From: a virus
IMG/VR virus record: IMGVR_UViG_3300011258_000102
Coordinates: 1,000-32,790 of that record
Direction: 5' to 3' (one strand)
DNA: 31,791 bases
The translations under genes were made by a program, and so were the position numbers. The notes beneath the pieces are model-generated. The model saw nothing but the letters and a program-made list of their open reading frames with translations, searched no databases and had not been told where the DNA came from. Shown one piece after another: positions 18,932-29,200 of the stretch (the first letter of the stretch is position 1; the number at the start of each line of letters is the position of its first letter).

Positions 18932-19744
18932 ATGGCTAATACAATAGACACAGCCTTTATTACGCAGTTCGAAACAGAAGTTCATTTAGCTTATCAAAGA
19001 ATGGGTAGTAAATTAAGAAATACTGTCCGTACTGTAGCTAATGTGAGTGGAAGTACAGCACGATTTCAAAAGATCGGTACTGGAACTGCATCAACTAAAT
19101 CCAGAAATGGACAAGTAACACCAATGGAATTGGCACACACCACAGTAGATGTGAGTATGTCTGACTTCTATGCTGCTGAATTTATCGATAAGTTAGATGA
19201 ATTAAAGACCAACATAGATGAGAGACAAGCTGTTGCAACAAGTGCTGCGGCTGCTCTTGGTCGAAAGACTGACGAGATCTTATATACTGCTATGGACTCA
19301 GGTGCTAATAGTTCAGCATTGCATGACACAAGTTCTGCAGTTGAAAAGGCAGACTTACTAAGTGCGTTTGAAACCTTTGGTACAAATAACATACCTGAAG
19401 ATGGTGGCAGATATATTGCTATGCACCCAAAGGGATATGCTGACTTATTTTTAATTACTGAGTTTGCATCATCTGACTTTGTTGGTGAGCAAAACTTACC
19501 ATTCGCAGGTGGCATGAGTATGAAAGAGTTCTTAGGATTTAAGATATTCTCTACTGCTGCAATTACTGCAGGTAAGAATATGGTCTATCATACAAGTGCA
19601 GTAGGATTAGGTATTGGTGCTGACGTAAGTACAGAACTAAATTATATACCTGAGAAAGTATCTCACTTAGCAACCTCAATGATGTCTATGGGTGCTGTTG
19701 TTATTGATAACAATGGTGTCTATGAACTTCTTGATAACAATTAA
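18932..19744 (+). CDS. Major capsid protein
   Basis: The protein has 270 aa. The start at ATG 18932 has GAGGAG seven bases upstream; the longer frame from TTG 18917 reads through that site and is wrong. The sequence has the T7-like HK97-fold look: FITQFETEVHLAYQRMGSKLRNTVRTV, GTGTASTKSRNGQVTPM, VDVSMSDFYAAEFIDKLDEL with DERQAVATSAAAALGRKTDEILYTAM, and a late IAMHPKGYADLFL. It is shorter than T7 gp10A (345 aa). It sits between scaffold and decoration genes with its own gap and strong ribosome site, as expected for the most abundant late protein. Confidence 0.92.
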   Translation: MANTIDTAFITQFETEVHLAYQRMGSKLRNTVRTVANVSGSTARFQKIGTGTASTKSRNGQVTPMELAHTTVDVSMSDFYAAEFIDKLDELKTNIDERQAVATSAAAALGRKTDEILYTAMDSGANSSALHDTSSAVEKADLLSAFETFGTNNIPEDGGRYIAMHPKGYADLFLITEFASSDFVGEQNLPFAGGMSMKEFLGFKIFSTAAITAGKNMVYHTSAVGLGIGADVSTELNYIPEKVSHLATSMMSMGAVVIDNNGVYELLDNN

Positions 19745-19756
19745 TAGGAGGATCAA

Positions 19757-20020
19757 ATGGCTTACGCAGCAAGTGGACTTCATAAAATGGCAGGTGCTAG
19801 TGGTGTTCAACTCTTTATCTACCAAACGGCAGATGCTATTGCGACTGTAAATACTGCAGGGTATTTTAATGATGCAGCAGGTATGCTGAATATTAGAGAT
19901 CTCATTATAGTGATGGATACTAATACACCAACAACAAGTTTTGTTTCAGTTTTATCTAATACTGGATCAGTAGTTGACGTTTCAGACGGAACTGCTGTAG
20001 CAGAAACAGACTCAGACTAA
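19757..20020 (+). CDS. Small head decoration/fibre-like protein
   Basis: The protein has 87 aa: MAYAASGLHKMAGASGVQLFIYQTADAIATVNTAGYFN, then LNIRDLIIVMDT and VVDVSDGTAV. This short beta-rich protein directly follows the capsid gene in many podoviruses and is generally taken to be a head decoration or head-fibre component. AGGAGG at six bases gives very good translation, fitting a structural part needed in many copies. No hydrophobic segment or enzyme motif. Confidence 0.82.
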   Translation: MAYAASGLHKMAGASGVQLFIYQTADAIATVNTAGYFNDAAGMLNIRDLIIVMDTNTPTTSFVSVLSNTGSVVDVSDGTAVAETDSD

Positions 20021-20023
20021 AGG

Positions 20024-20043
20024 GAGGGGGAGCAATCCCCCTT
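20024..20043 (+). terminator. G5/C5 hairpin between head and tail genes
   Basis: GGGGG (20026-20030) pairs with CCCCC (20037-20041) around AGCAAT, extendable by A-T and G-T pairs. It is followed by TTATCTT, so termination would be partial. It may reduce reading from the highly expressed capsid genes into the tail genes. The next start (20051) has no ribosome site other than the G-rich left arm. Confidence 0.5.
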
Positions 20044-20050
20044 ATCTTAC

Positions 20051-20638
20051 ATGGCAAGTACTGTAGCAAATTCAGCAATTGATATAGCATCTAGGGCATT
20101 AGTTCTTATAGGTGCAGAACCAATTACATCTTTTGACTCATCTAGTACTGAAGCATTGGTAGCAAGTAATATGTATGAAGATACTGTTCGTGCTACATTG
20201 GCTACAGCAAGATGGAGATTTGCATCAGAACAAGCTATACTAAATCAACTTACAGATAAACCGACTGGTAGATTTGATATTGCTCATCAACTTCCAAGTG
20301 ATCTTCTTGTTCTACATGGTGTAACTATCAGTGATAGATTAATAGAATATACTGTGTATGGTGACAAAGTATTTAGTGATTCAACTACTGCTGACACTTT
20401 GATAGCAGACTATACATTCAGAGCAGAAGAAGTCAACTTCCCAAGTTATTTTGCATTAGCACTACAATACTCACTGGCATCTATCTTTGCTACATCAATA
20501 GCAAGAGATGATAGGCTTATGCAATTAATGGAAACAAAAGCAAATATGTTAATGGCAAAAGCTAGAAACCTAGATGCACAACAACAAACAACAAGAAAAC
20601 TGTCAACATCTAGATTCATTACTAATAGGAGAAGTTAA
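20051..20638 (+). CDS. Tail tubular protein A (T7 gp11-like)
   Basis: The protein has 195 aa. Family features are clear: SAIDIASRALVLIGAEPITSFD at the start, LATARWRFASEQAILNQL, YTVYGDKVFSDS, LIADYTFRAEE and a final helical part with FALALQYSLASIFATSIARDD. It forms the dodecameric gatekeeper ring beneath the portal. ATG 20051 lacks a close ribosome site; the G-rich sequence 15-30 bases upstream may be brought near by a hairpin. Confidence 0.92.
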   Translation: MASTVANSAIDIASRALVLIGAEPITSFDSSSTEALVASNMYEDTVRATLATARWRFASEQAILNQLTDKPTGRFDIAHQLPSDLLVLHGVTISDRLIEYTVYGDKVFSDSTTADTLIADYTFRAEEVNFPSYFALALQYSLASIFATSIARDDRLMQLMETKANMLMAKARNLDAQQQTTRKLSTSRFITNRRS

Positions 20639-22918
20639 ATGGCAAGAGTGAGAGTGCCATTAAATAACTTTCAGTTTGGTGAAGTTAGTCCTGCACTTAC
20701 ATCTAGGACAGATACAAAAGTATATACTAATGCTGCAGAGCAAGTTAGAAACTTTTTTATTAGATCAGAGGGTGGTCTAAAGAAAAGAACTGGTACAAAA
20801 AGATTAGCTAACTTTGGCAGTAGTCCATCATTTACAGCAACAGCAAGTCTTAGACAGAGTGTTCGTATAGAACCATTTATATTTTCAGATGATGAAAAAT
20901 ATATAATAGCCTTTAGTAATACACGAATAGAGATCTTTCAGATAAATCCTAGTACTGGTGCAGTGGCATCTGTTCAGGCAATTACCAGTCAATCATGGTT
21001 AGTCAATACAACATCAGCATCTTATCTTGAAGAGATTACCTTTGCACAGCAAGGCGATCTAATGTTTATCTGTCACAATACATTTCAGACTAGAATATTA
21101 GAACGTACTGGTCTTACAACTTTTGCAGTATCCACATTTAACTTTGATACATCAAGAGATGGCAATGATATATTCCAACCATACTTTAGTTTCCAACCAT
21201 TAGGTATGACTATGGCTTGTAATGATACAAGTGGCAATAGTAAAACATTAACTGCAAGTTCTGATTACTTTGTATCAGGTCATGTAGGAACTGATATACT
21301 TATAGGTGAAACTCGTTGTCGTGTTACAGCAGTAGCCAGTGCAACATCAGCTACAGTAAATATACAAGGAACATTAAGACAGCAATTAGAAATAGATAGT
21401 ATAAAAACATTTGAAGGTAGTGGCACAGTAAGAGTTACCAAAGCCTTGCATGGTTTAGCAACTAGTGCATCTATTACAATAGAAAGATCAGGTGCAGTTG
21501 GTGGTATTGCTAATAGTAATATCAATGGAAGCAGAACTATAACTGCTGTTCCTGATGAAAATACATTTGAATTTACTGCAGGTGGCAGTGTCACTGCTAC
21601 ATCAAGTGCAATTGGTGGAGGAAGTCCACGAATAATTACTGGTGCGGCAACTACAGAATTTAGCGAACAAAGTTATTCATCACTTAGAGGGTATCCTGCT
21701 GCAGTTACATTTCATCAAAATAGATTATGGTTTGGTGGTACACTGGCACAACCTGATGGTATTTGGGGTAGTAAGTCAGGGCAGTTCTTTAACTTTGATA
21801 TAGGTGATGCTAGTGATAATGATGCTCTTGATCTTACTGCAAACGTAGGTGAGATATTTTCTATAAGACATTTAGTGTCTAACAGAGATTTACAAGTCTT
21901 TACTACTGGTGCTGAGTTGTTTGTTCAAGCACCAACTGATAAACCAGTTACACCTGCTAATGCACAGATACGCAGACAAACACCTTATGGTGCATCATTT
22001 GTTAAACCTACAGTGTTTGATGGTGCGACTTTGTTTATACAGAAAACTGGTAGTGCATTGAGAGAGTTTCTATTTACAGACTCAGAGGCAGCATATACTT
22101 CTGTAGCAGTGTCAGGTCTTGCACCTCATTTAATATTAGATCCAGTACAGATGACATCAATCAAAGGTGCATTGAATAGAAGTGAGTCATATGCTTTTCT
22201 TATAAACAATGATGGCACAATAGCTGTATTCTATTCTGTAAGAGGAGATCAAAAGGCAGGGTGGACATTGTGGGATACGCAGGGAACATGGCATAGTATA
22301 TGTGCAGTCCACGAAAGATTGTTTGTAGTTTGTGCTAGAGATGATGGATCAGGAACTACCAAGTTGTTTCTTGAGGAGTTTCAAACAGATATGCCTATGG
22401 ATTTCTGTGATACATTTAGTGGGAGCAGTAGTGCTTTTGGTAGTTTGGGATCACACTTTGCTAATGATGCAGTCGTAAAGGCTACAAATGGTAATGACTT
22501 TCTTGGGTCGTTTACTGTGTCAGGTGCAGCAATAGATGCTAGTGCAGTTAAGAGTGGATTATCTCAGGCATTTATTGGTTATGGTTTTACTCCTACACTA
22601 AAAACTTTACCTATAGATGCTGCTATACAAGGTGGTCCTTTAACTGGTGAGCCTAGACAAATACCTAAAGTCGTATTAGATTTGTTCTCAACATTAGCAG
22701 TTAGTGTTCAAGGACCAAGTGACACATCAACAACAAGAGATTTAGTTATTAGAAATACAACGGATAGTGTGTCAGGTGGTTTGATGGAAAGATCTTCTGT
22801 CACTGGTAAAGAGGAGTTTAGGTTATTAGGATATAGTCGTGATCCGAGAGTTATAGTATCACAGTCTTTTCCTTTGGATTTACAAATTAACGGAATGATA
22901 GTAGAGGTGGCATTTTAA
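20639..22918 (+). CDS. Tail tubular protein B (T7 gp12-like nozzle)
   Basis: The protein has 759 aa. It starts MARVRVPLNNFQFGEVSPALTSRTDTKVYTNAAEQVRNFFIRSEGGLKKRTGT, the signature opening of the nozzle family. Further family marks are FHQNRLWFGG, IWGSKSGQFFNFD, IRHLVSNRDLQVFTTGAELFV and QTPYGASFVKPTVFDG. It forms the hexameric tip of the short tail. There is no sign of an enzyme insert. AGGAG precedes the start; the end overlaps the next gene in TAATG. Confidence 0.93.
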   Translation: MARVRVPLNNFQFGEVSPALTSRTDTKVYTNAAEQVRNFFIRSEGGLKKRTGTKRLANFGSSPSFTATASLRQSVRIEPFIFSDDEKYIIAFSNTRIEIFQINPSTGAVASVQAITSQSWLVNTTSASYLEEITFAQQGDLMFICHNTFQTRILERTGLTTFAVSTFNFDTSRDGNDIFQPYFSFQPLGMTMACNDTSGNSKTLTASSDYFVSGHVGTDILIGETRCRVTAVASATSATVNIQGTLRQQLEIDSIKTFEGSGTVRVTKALHGLATSASITIERSGAVGGIANSNINGSRTITAVPDENTFEFTAGGSVTATSSAIGGGSPRIITGAATTEFSEQSYSSLRGYPAAVTFHQNRLWFGGTLAQPDGIWGSKSGQFFNFDIGDASDNDALDLTANVGEIFSIRHLVSNRDLQVFTTGAELFVQAPTDKPVTPANAQIRRQTPYGASFVKPTVFDGATLFIQKTGSALREFLFTDSEAAYTSVAVSGLAPHLILDPVQMTSIKGALNRSESYAFLINNDGTIAVFYSVRGDQKAGWTLWDTQGTWHSICAVHERLFVVCARDDGSGTTKLFLEEFQTDMPMDFCDTFSGSSSAFGSLGSHFANDAVVKATNGNDFLGSFTVSGAAIDASAVKSGLSQAFIGYGFTPTLKTLPIDAAIQGGPLTGEPRQIPKVVLDLFSTLAVSVQGPSDTSTTRDLVIRNTTDSVSGGLMERSSVTGKEEFRLLGYSRDPRVIVSQSFPLDLQINGMIVEVAF

Positions 22919-23391
22919 TGGCATTACCAATAGCACTAGCAATAGCATCAACAGCAATATCAGTATTTGGAGCAATGAGTGCTGCCAAAGCAGCCAAACG
23001 AGAAGCTGCAATGAGAGCAAGAATGTTAGAAAATCAAAAGAAACAAGCAAAGCTAAGAGCAATTCAAGAACATAATTCTAGAATGGGTAATCTTTCTACG
23101 TTTATAGGAATCAATCAAGCTCTTGCAGGAACTATGGGTAGAGCATTAGGAAGTGACAGAAGTCTTAATGCTATAATAAAGAAAGCAAAAACAGAAACTT
23201 CTATAACTGTAGATAGAGCAAGAGTGCAATTAGCAGGTGAACAAGCACAAAGAAGTTTTTCACAATCAATGGCAATTATGAAAGGCAATAATCTTGCACG
23301 AGCATATAGATATCAAGCCTTTGGATCAGTATTAAAAGGTGCGTATCAAGTTGATAGATTGTCTGATAACAAAGATGTGATGAGTATATAA
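22918..23391 (+). CDS. Internal virion protein, gp14-like
   Basis: The protein has 157 aa. It has an Ala-rich hydrophobic N-terminus (LPIALAIASTAISVFGAMSAAKAAKREA) followed by long basic and helical stretches (RARMLENQKKQAKLRAIQEHNSRMGN), then ALGSDRSLNAIIKKAK and a final AYRYQAFGSVLKGAYQ. The small size, membrane-seeking helix and position after the nozzle gene match T7 gp14, which forms the outer-membrane part of the ejection channel. Overlaps at both ends. Family similarity is by layout rather than by a distinct motif. Confidence 0.75.
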   Translation: MALPIALAIASTAISVFGAMSAAKAAKREAAMRARMLENQKKQAKLRAIQEHNSRMGNLSTFIGINQALAGTMGRALGSDRSLNAIIKKAKTETSITVDRARVQLAGEQAQRSFSQSMAIMKGNNLARAYRYQAFGSVLKGAYQVDRLSDNKDVMSI

Positions 23392-26282
23392 TGGCAGAAT
23401 TTATAAGGGCAAAACAATCATCATTTATTAACAAACCTATAGGTGTAGTGTCTGTTGATACTGGTGGAATTCAAGCAGGTAAGGTATTAGCTGATACTGG
23501 TGAACGATTAGCTAATATGTATTTTAAAGAAGCTACTGATCTTGAGCAAGAAAAAGGTAGAGATTATGTAGCTAATCTATCAACAAGAAAGATAGTTAAA
23601 GAATATGATATGTTTGATAATGAAATTGGTGAAACAAGTGAATTAAACTTTCAACCAATAGATACAACTTTAAGTTCTGTAGCACAAAGTACTGCAAAAC
23701 CATTAATGCAAAGAAAGTATGCTTTAGCATTATCAAATGATTTATCTAAAAACTTAGAGCAAATAAGATTGGATTCTAAATCATCTGCCGAGTTTAGAGA
23801 GAATGTAAACAACTTTGTTCCATCATATATTGAAGAAATAAACAAGCTAGGTGGTGGTAATTTTACATCACAAATACAAGAAGGTGTGGCTAAACTTTCT
23901 ACTCAACACTTTTTTGATATGGCACTAAAGGAAAAGAATGATAATATTCTTGAACTTGCTAATACACAAAGAACATTTACAAGCAGTGCATCACAAGAAT
24001 TAAATGCAGTTGCATCTAATTATGCTAATGAAAGTAACTTTACAGAATTTTATAATGGTCTTAAGCAACAAAAAGCTGATCTATTAAGTTCATTTAATGA
24101 CTCAGTAGATGAGTACGGATCTATTGGATATACTAAAAGCCAAGTTTCAAACACAAGAATTAATATAGAAACTACTGTTGCAAGAGGTTTGATAAAAGGA
24201 TTTAGTAAAAATCTACCTGCATATAAAATGGAAAGTGCTGAATTATATCTTCGTAATGGCACAAAAGTAAGTGGCAAAGATGGTTTATCTGAAGATGAAT
24301 TTAAGTTTCTTGATGTAGTAAAACAAGAAGCAGGTCAATATATACAAGTTGCGATTGACGAAGCTAATGGTTTGGCTGCTAATTTAAGAACTCGTGAAAG
24401 CGATATTCGTACAAGAAAAAACGAAATTCGTAAAGAAACAACTAATATAGAAACGGATATAAAAAATAGTCAGGATACTGTTAATAATAAACAAAACTTT
24501 GAAACATTTGCAAGTTTTACAAAACCTGAAGAGTTTGCAAAAGATTGGGTAGATACTGGTGGATTTGATTCAAATAAATTTCAAGAACTTAATAACTTAA
24601 TTAAAAATTCGATTGGTGTAAAAACAAAAGTAAAAGGATTTGGATTTATTAATAATAGTGAATCAGATGCTCGTATTTTTCAAAATAGAATTATTGGGTA
24701 TACAGCAACATCTTTATTTAGAAATTCAGAAACAATTAATACTGCAGAGAGTGTTGTAAAGGTCACTTCAAAATTAGCAAATCCAAATAAAAATATAGAG
24801 TTTACACCTAAAGAAAAAGATTTTTATAATGCAATGACAGAGTTATCAAAGTTTCATAGAGGAGGACCTGTTACTGGAAGTGATATAATAATTAAACAAC
24901 TTAACAGTATTGTTAATCAATCAACTAAATCTGCAACATCAAAAAAAGCAGAAATATCACTGAACAATACATTATCAGATTTAGAAGCAGGAAAAATAGA
25001 AAACAATATTACAGATAGAAAAAATATAGATATTCATTATAAATTTACTAATACTACATTTCAAGATGGTTCATATAACCCATCAGAGAGTGGACCTGAG
25101 GAACATCAAATGTATGATAAAGCACTTATGAATAGAGGTGCAGGATCACAAAGTTTGATTACATCTTTAAATGCTTTGTCTAAAGGAACATTATCGGAAA
25201 AAGCAGCATTAAATGTTTTAAGTGTTTATACAAGAGCCGCAAATGCAAGGAGTGGTTATACATCTACTCCAAGAAATATGTTAATACCTGCAGGTATAGA
25301 TGCAAATGTAAATGGCAAATTAGAAATGATAGCAGATTTGTTTATGGACTTTAAAGGTAGAAAATCTTTTTTTGGAACAGCAGGTAATGGTGCAAATGGA
25401 CAAATAACATTGACACAAATTATTGATAAGGTAAATGCCATCAATGTAGAAACAGATTTTAGTAAAACTGATTTGTCTAAATATGGTGATAAAATTAAAA
25501 ACGAAAAAGATTATCTATATAAATTAGGATTTAAATCTACTGAAGTTGCAGATTTGAGTGCTGCAGCAGAAATAGGTTTAAAGTTAAATATAGATCCTGA
25601 TAAATTAAAGCAAACATTAACAAAAATAAAAGATGGTGTTTATCACGACACTGGTGGTTTTCTTGTTGATCCATTTTATTCATCAGTATTAAGCAAATCA
25701 AAGTTTGCATTTACAGCAGTTGTTCCTGATGACGAAAAGAGAATGAGTATAACAAATCTTATCAATTCAAAGTTACCTGCTAATGCTATGTTAAATAATA
25801 CATCATTTGAAATTACAGATAATATTCGTGATGAAATAGATGTAATAGAAGAAGAGGGTAATATTGCTGAGGATACATTTGTTGGCAAACAAAAAAGTAT
25901 CTCTAAAGATTTTATTGTTGGTCAAACGTCTGCTGAAACAACAATGAGAAAAATGACACTAAGAGATTCTCCATCAGAAGAAGTTGCAAGAAAAACATTT
26001 AGAGGTAAAAGAACAGAAGATAAAGTTTATCTTGCACCAGTAAAAACCTCTTTTGCAAGAGGTGATTCACAAAAAACAAATATGGTATATCAAGCAGTAG
26101 AACTTTCAGAAGATGGCACATTTATACCTTACATTCGTAATAATCGTTACTTTGTATTTAATATTGATACATTATTATCTGAGTTAAAGACAAGTGAAGA
26201 TAGACTTGAAAGTATAGATGTAATGTCAAAAGAAGAAGCTAGTGGAGCAAAAGCAACAGTTGTTTTAGAGGATTTAAAATAA
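23391..26282 (+). CDS. Internal virion protein, gp15-like
   Basis: The protein has 963 aa, largely helical and charged, with few cysteines. It starts MAEFIRAKQSSFINKPIGVVSVDTGG, has a long helix region near residues 325-370 (RESDIRTRKNEIRKETTNIETD), and an acidic C-terminal third. Its order (after the gp14-like gene, before a giant gp16-like gene) and size match the T7 gp15 position, the periplasmic tube of the ejection apparatus. I see no enzyme motif. It is longer than T7 gp15 (747 aa). Confidence 0.75.
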   Translation: MAEFIRAKQSSFINKPIGVVSVDTGGIQAGKVLADTGERLANMYFKEATDLEQEKGRDYVANLSTRKIVKEYDMFDNEIGETSELNFQPIDTTLSSVAQSTAKPLMQRKYALALSNDLSKNLEQIRLDSKSSAEFRENVNNFVPSYIEEINKLGGGNFTSQIQEGVAKLSTQHFFDMALKEKNDNILELANTQRTFTSSASQELNAVASNYANESNFTEFYNGLKQQKADLLSSFNDSVDEYGSIGYTKSQVSNTRINIETTVARGLIKGFSKNLPAYKMESAELYLRNGTKVSGKDGLSEDEFKFLDVVKQEAGQYIQVAIDEANGLAANLRTRESDIRTRKNEIRKETTNIETDIKNSQDTVNNKQNFETFASFTKPEEFAKDWVDTGGFDSNKFQELNNLIKNSIGVKTKVKGFGFINNSESDARIFQNRIIGYTATSLFRNSETINTAESVVKVTSKLANPNKNIEFTPKEKDFYNAMTELSKFHRGGPVTGSDIIIKQLNSIVNQSTKSATSKKAEISLNNTLSDLEAGKIENNITDRKNIDIHYKFTNTTFQDGSYNPSESGPEEHQMYDKALMNRGAGSQSLITSLNALSKGTLSEKAALNVLSVYTRAANARSGYTSTPRNMLIPAGIDANVNGKLEMIADLFMDFKGRKSFFGTAGNGANGQITLTQIIDKVNAINVETDFSKTDLSKYGDKIKNEKDYLYKLGFKSTEVADLSAAAEIGLKLNIDPDKLKQTLTKIKDGVYHDTGGFLVDPFYSSVLSKSKFAFTAVVPDDEKRMSITNLINSKLPANAMLNNTSFEITDNIRDEIDVIEEEGNIAEDTFVGKQKSISKDFIVGQTSAETTMRKMTLRDSPSEEVARKTFRGKRTEDKVYLAPVKTSFARGDSQKTNMVYQAVELSEDGTFIPYIRNNRYFVFNIDTLLSELKTSEDRLESIDVMSKEEASGAKATVVLEDLK

Positions 26283-29200
26283 ATGGTTGATGCTTTTCGA
26301 GGAAGATTAGGTCCTGATATAATATCTGAAGATCAAATATTTCGATTGCAGACTCGTGGTTCTACACCACAATTTACATTAGATACTGATGATGGTCATT
26401 CTATTTATGACACAGCAGCAGCACAGTTAGGGTATTCATATATGCCATTAATTGATGCTGTATCAAATGCAGTAAGATTTAGAGATGAAGAAGATCCTGA
26501 TTATAATCCACTGACAGATATGATGGGTTATGAAGAATATTCTAAAGAACTTATTGATGCCAAAAATGAAGAGCATATGAGAGAATTAAAAACACAAATA
26601 GATGAGAATAGAGAAAGAAGGCAGATATTAGCAGAAAGCAGTATTCCTACACAACTAATAGCAGGTATCTTTGATCCTATAAATTTGTTTGCTATACCCT
26701 TTGGTGGCTTTACAGTTAATGCTGCCACTGCTGCTTTTCGTACTGGAAGAGGTGTGGCACTATTGACTGGTTTACAAGAAGCAGGTCGTTTGCCATTTGA
26801 TCCTCTTGGTACTGTTAATGAAGCTGCAGGTAATGTTGCATTTTCATTTGTAGGTGGTGCATTAATAGGTGGTGCTGTTGGTGCCGTTGTAAGTAGGCAG
26901 GTTGGTGCAATAAAAAAATTAGAAGAAGATGCTTTAGATTTAATGAAGCAAGTAAATGAAACTCCTGATGCAACACTTTTACAAAAAGCAAAAGAAAGTA
27001 AATCTGATAGACCATTTTCTGTAGAAAAAGAAGTAATTGTAGATAAGAGTGGCAAGTCATCTCCTAGATATACTACAGAATATTTACAAGGTTTAAAAAA
27101 AGCATTGCCTAAAGAAAAGTTTGGTAATGAAAAAAGATTGGCAGATATGAAACAAAAAGGTCACGATCTTATTGCTGAAGATTTGCCACGAATAAAAGAA
27201 AATTTGAAAAATGCAAGAGAACGATTAGCAAAAATAACTGAGTCTGGAGAAAAGACAGTTGTCCAAAGCACTATTAGAGATCTTGAAAAACAAATGGAAC
27301 TTGGTAATGCTTATAATAAAACTGTAGATGACTTAGAAACTAATCAAAGAATACTATCACAGATTGATGCAGAGTTATCTTTCAGAAGAGTAGAAGAAGA
27401 TGCACAATTAAATACAGAACTAGCAGATCCAGTATCATTAGAAAAGAATTGGTTTTTAGATAGTTTTTTATATAAAGCTATACCAACACCATTAAAGGTT
27501 GCTTTACAAGATAGCAAAATACCAACAATGGTAAAGGAACTATTAGTAGATTTAATTGGTGATAGTGGCATGACACTTGTTAAAAACAAGTTTGGGTTGG
27601 CTACAAATAATTCTGTTTATCAACTTTCAAAAATACGAGAAGGTGAATGGGTTGCTACACATGATATTTTAAGAACAATATATAGTGAACAGTTTGGTAA
27701 AAATCTGTATGCAATGGATATTGATATAGATGATGTTGTATCACGAGTAAGAAAAAGAACTACTTATCATGACTGGCTTGAATCAACATATAAAAAAATA
27801 TTAAAGCAAGAGCCATTAACCGATATAGAAAAAAGAGTTAAGTCACAAATTGATGGGTTTTTTCAAAGATGGGAAAAGCGATTAAGAGATGAAGGTATAA
27901 TTGGTAGTAGTTCCTCTATTGTAAAAGAAATACAAAAAAAACAGCTAAGAGTATTTAGAGATGTAAAAGAATTACAAAAGATGGCAGTGTTAGATCAGGA
28001 AATGTCAGTAAGGTATAAAGACATATTAGATCAACTTGATGCACAATTTACTGGCAAAGCAGAAAAATTAGGATTGACTCAAGAACAATTAAAGTTTTTA
28101 GAAAATCTAAAGATGAAAGCAGCCAAAGGTACGTTTTTACCTACACCTTTGTTAGCTAAGAAAAATACTATAATTAGTAGATTAAATAAAAATAATTTTG
28201 ACTTGCAAGATTTAGATGTAAATTTACGAGACACTAAGAAGAAAGCAGTTCTACCTGCTAATGAAGAGTTTTTCTTTCCACGATATTGGTCAGTTGAAAA
28301 AATTAAAGCTAATAGAGCAAAGTTTGCACAAGTATTAAGTGATTGGTTTAGGACAAATCCTACTGTTATGGTTACAAAAGCAGATGGCACAAAATTAAGA
28401 AGATCTGCAGAAACACCTGAGGAAATAAGCAGAGCAACAACTCCAGACTCTATTAGCAAAAGAGTAGATAATACAATAAAAGCTATTACTAAAGAAGGTG
28501 TTGATCTAACAGATGATTCTTTTGCCTTTTACGGATATGGGAAATCGTCACACTTTAGACATAGAGAATTAGACATACCTAATGCTTTAGTTACAGATTT
28601 TATAGAAGCCAATCCAGTACAAGTGATGAGAATTTACACACAAAGAGTTGCACCTAAATATGAATTTAGTAAAAAATATGGTGGCAGAACTATAGATGAA
28701 GTTCTTGATGATATTGATGATGATTTAATTAACGCAGGTAGATCAATGCGTGAAATTAATAAGTTTAGAAAAAACTTTTTACATTCATATGATCGAGTTG
28801 TTGGTAGGGTTTTGACCAATCCTGCAAGATTAGATATGAAGTTTGCAAATATGTTAAGAGATTTAGCACAGCTCAATTATCTTGGATCTGCAGGTATATC
28901 AAGCATACCTGATGCTGCAAAAGTATTAATGGAGCATGAACTTAAAAATGTATTTAAAGGTTTATATAATATTTTATCTGATTCAAAAGTTAGAATGACA
29001 AGAAAAGAATTAAGAGTTGCTGCCGAGGCTTTGGAGATATTGCAAGGTGATGCACATATGAAGTTTGTAGAAGATCTTACAAACAATCCTCTTGAAAATG
29101 GATTTAGAACAAAAGCTAGAAGTGCATTTTATATACTTAATGGATTAGCACCTATAACAAATATTATTAAAAAGTTAGATGGTATTGTTAGACAACATGA

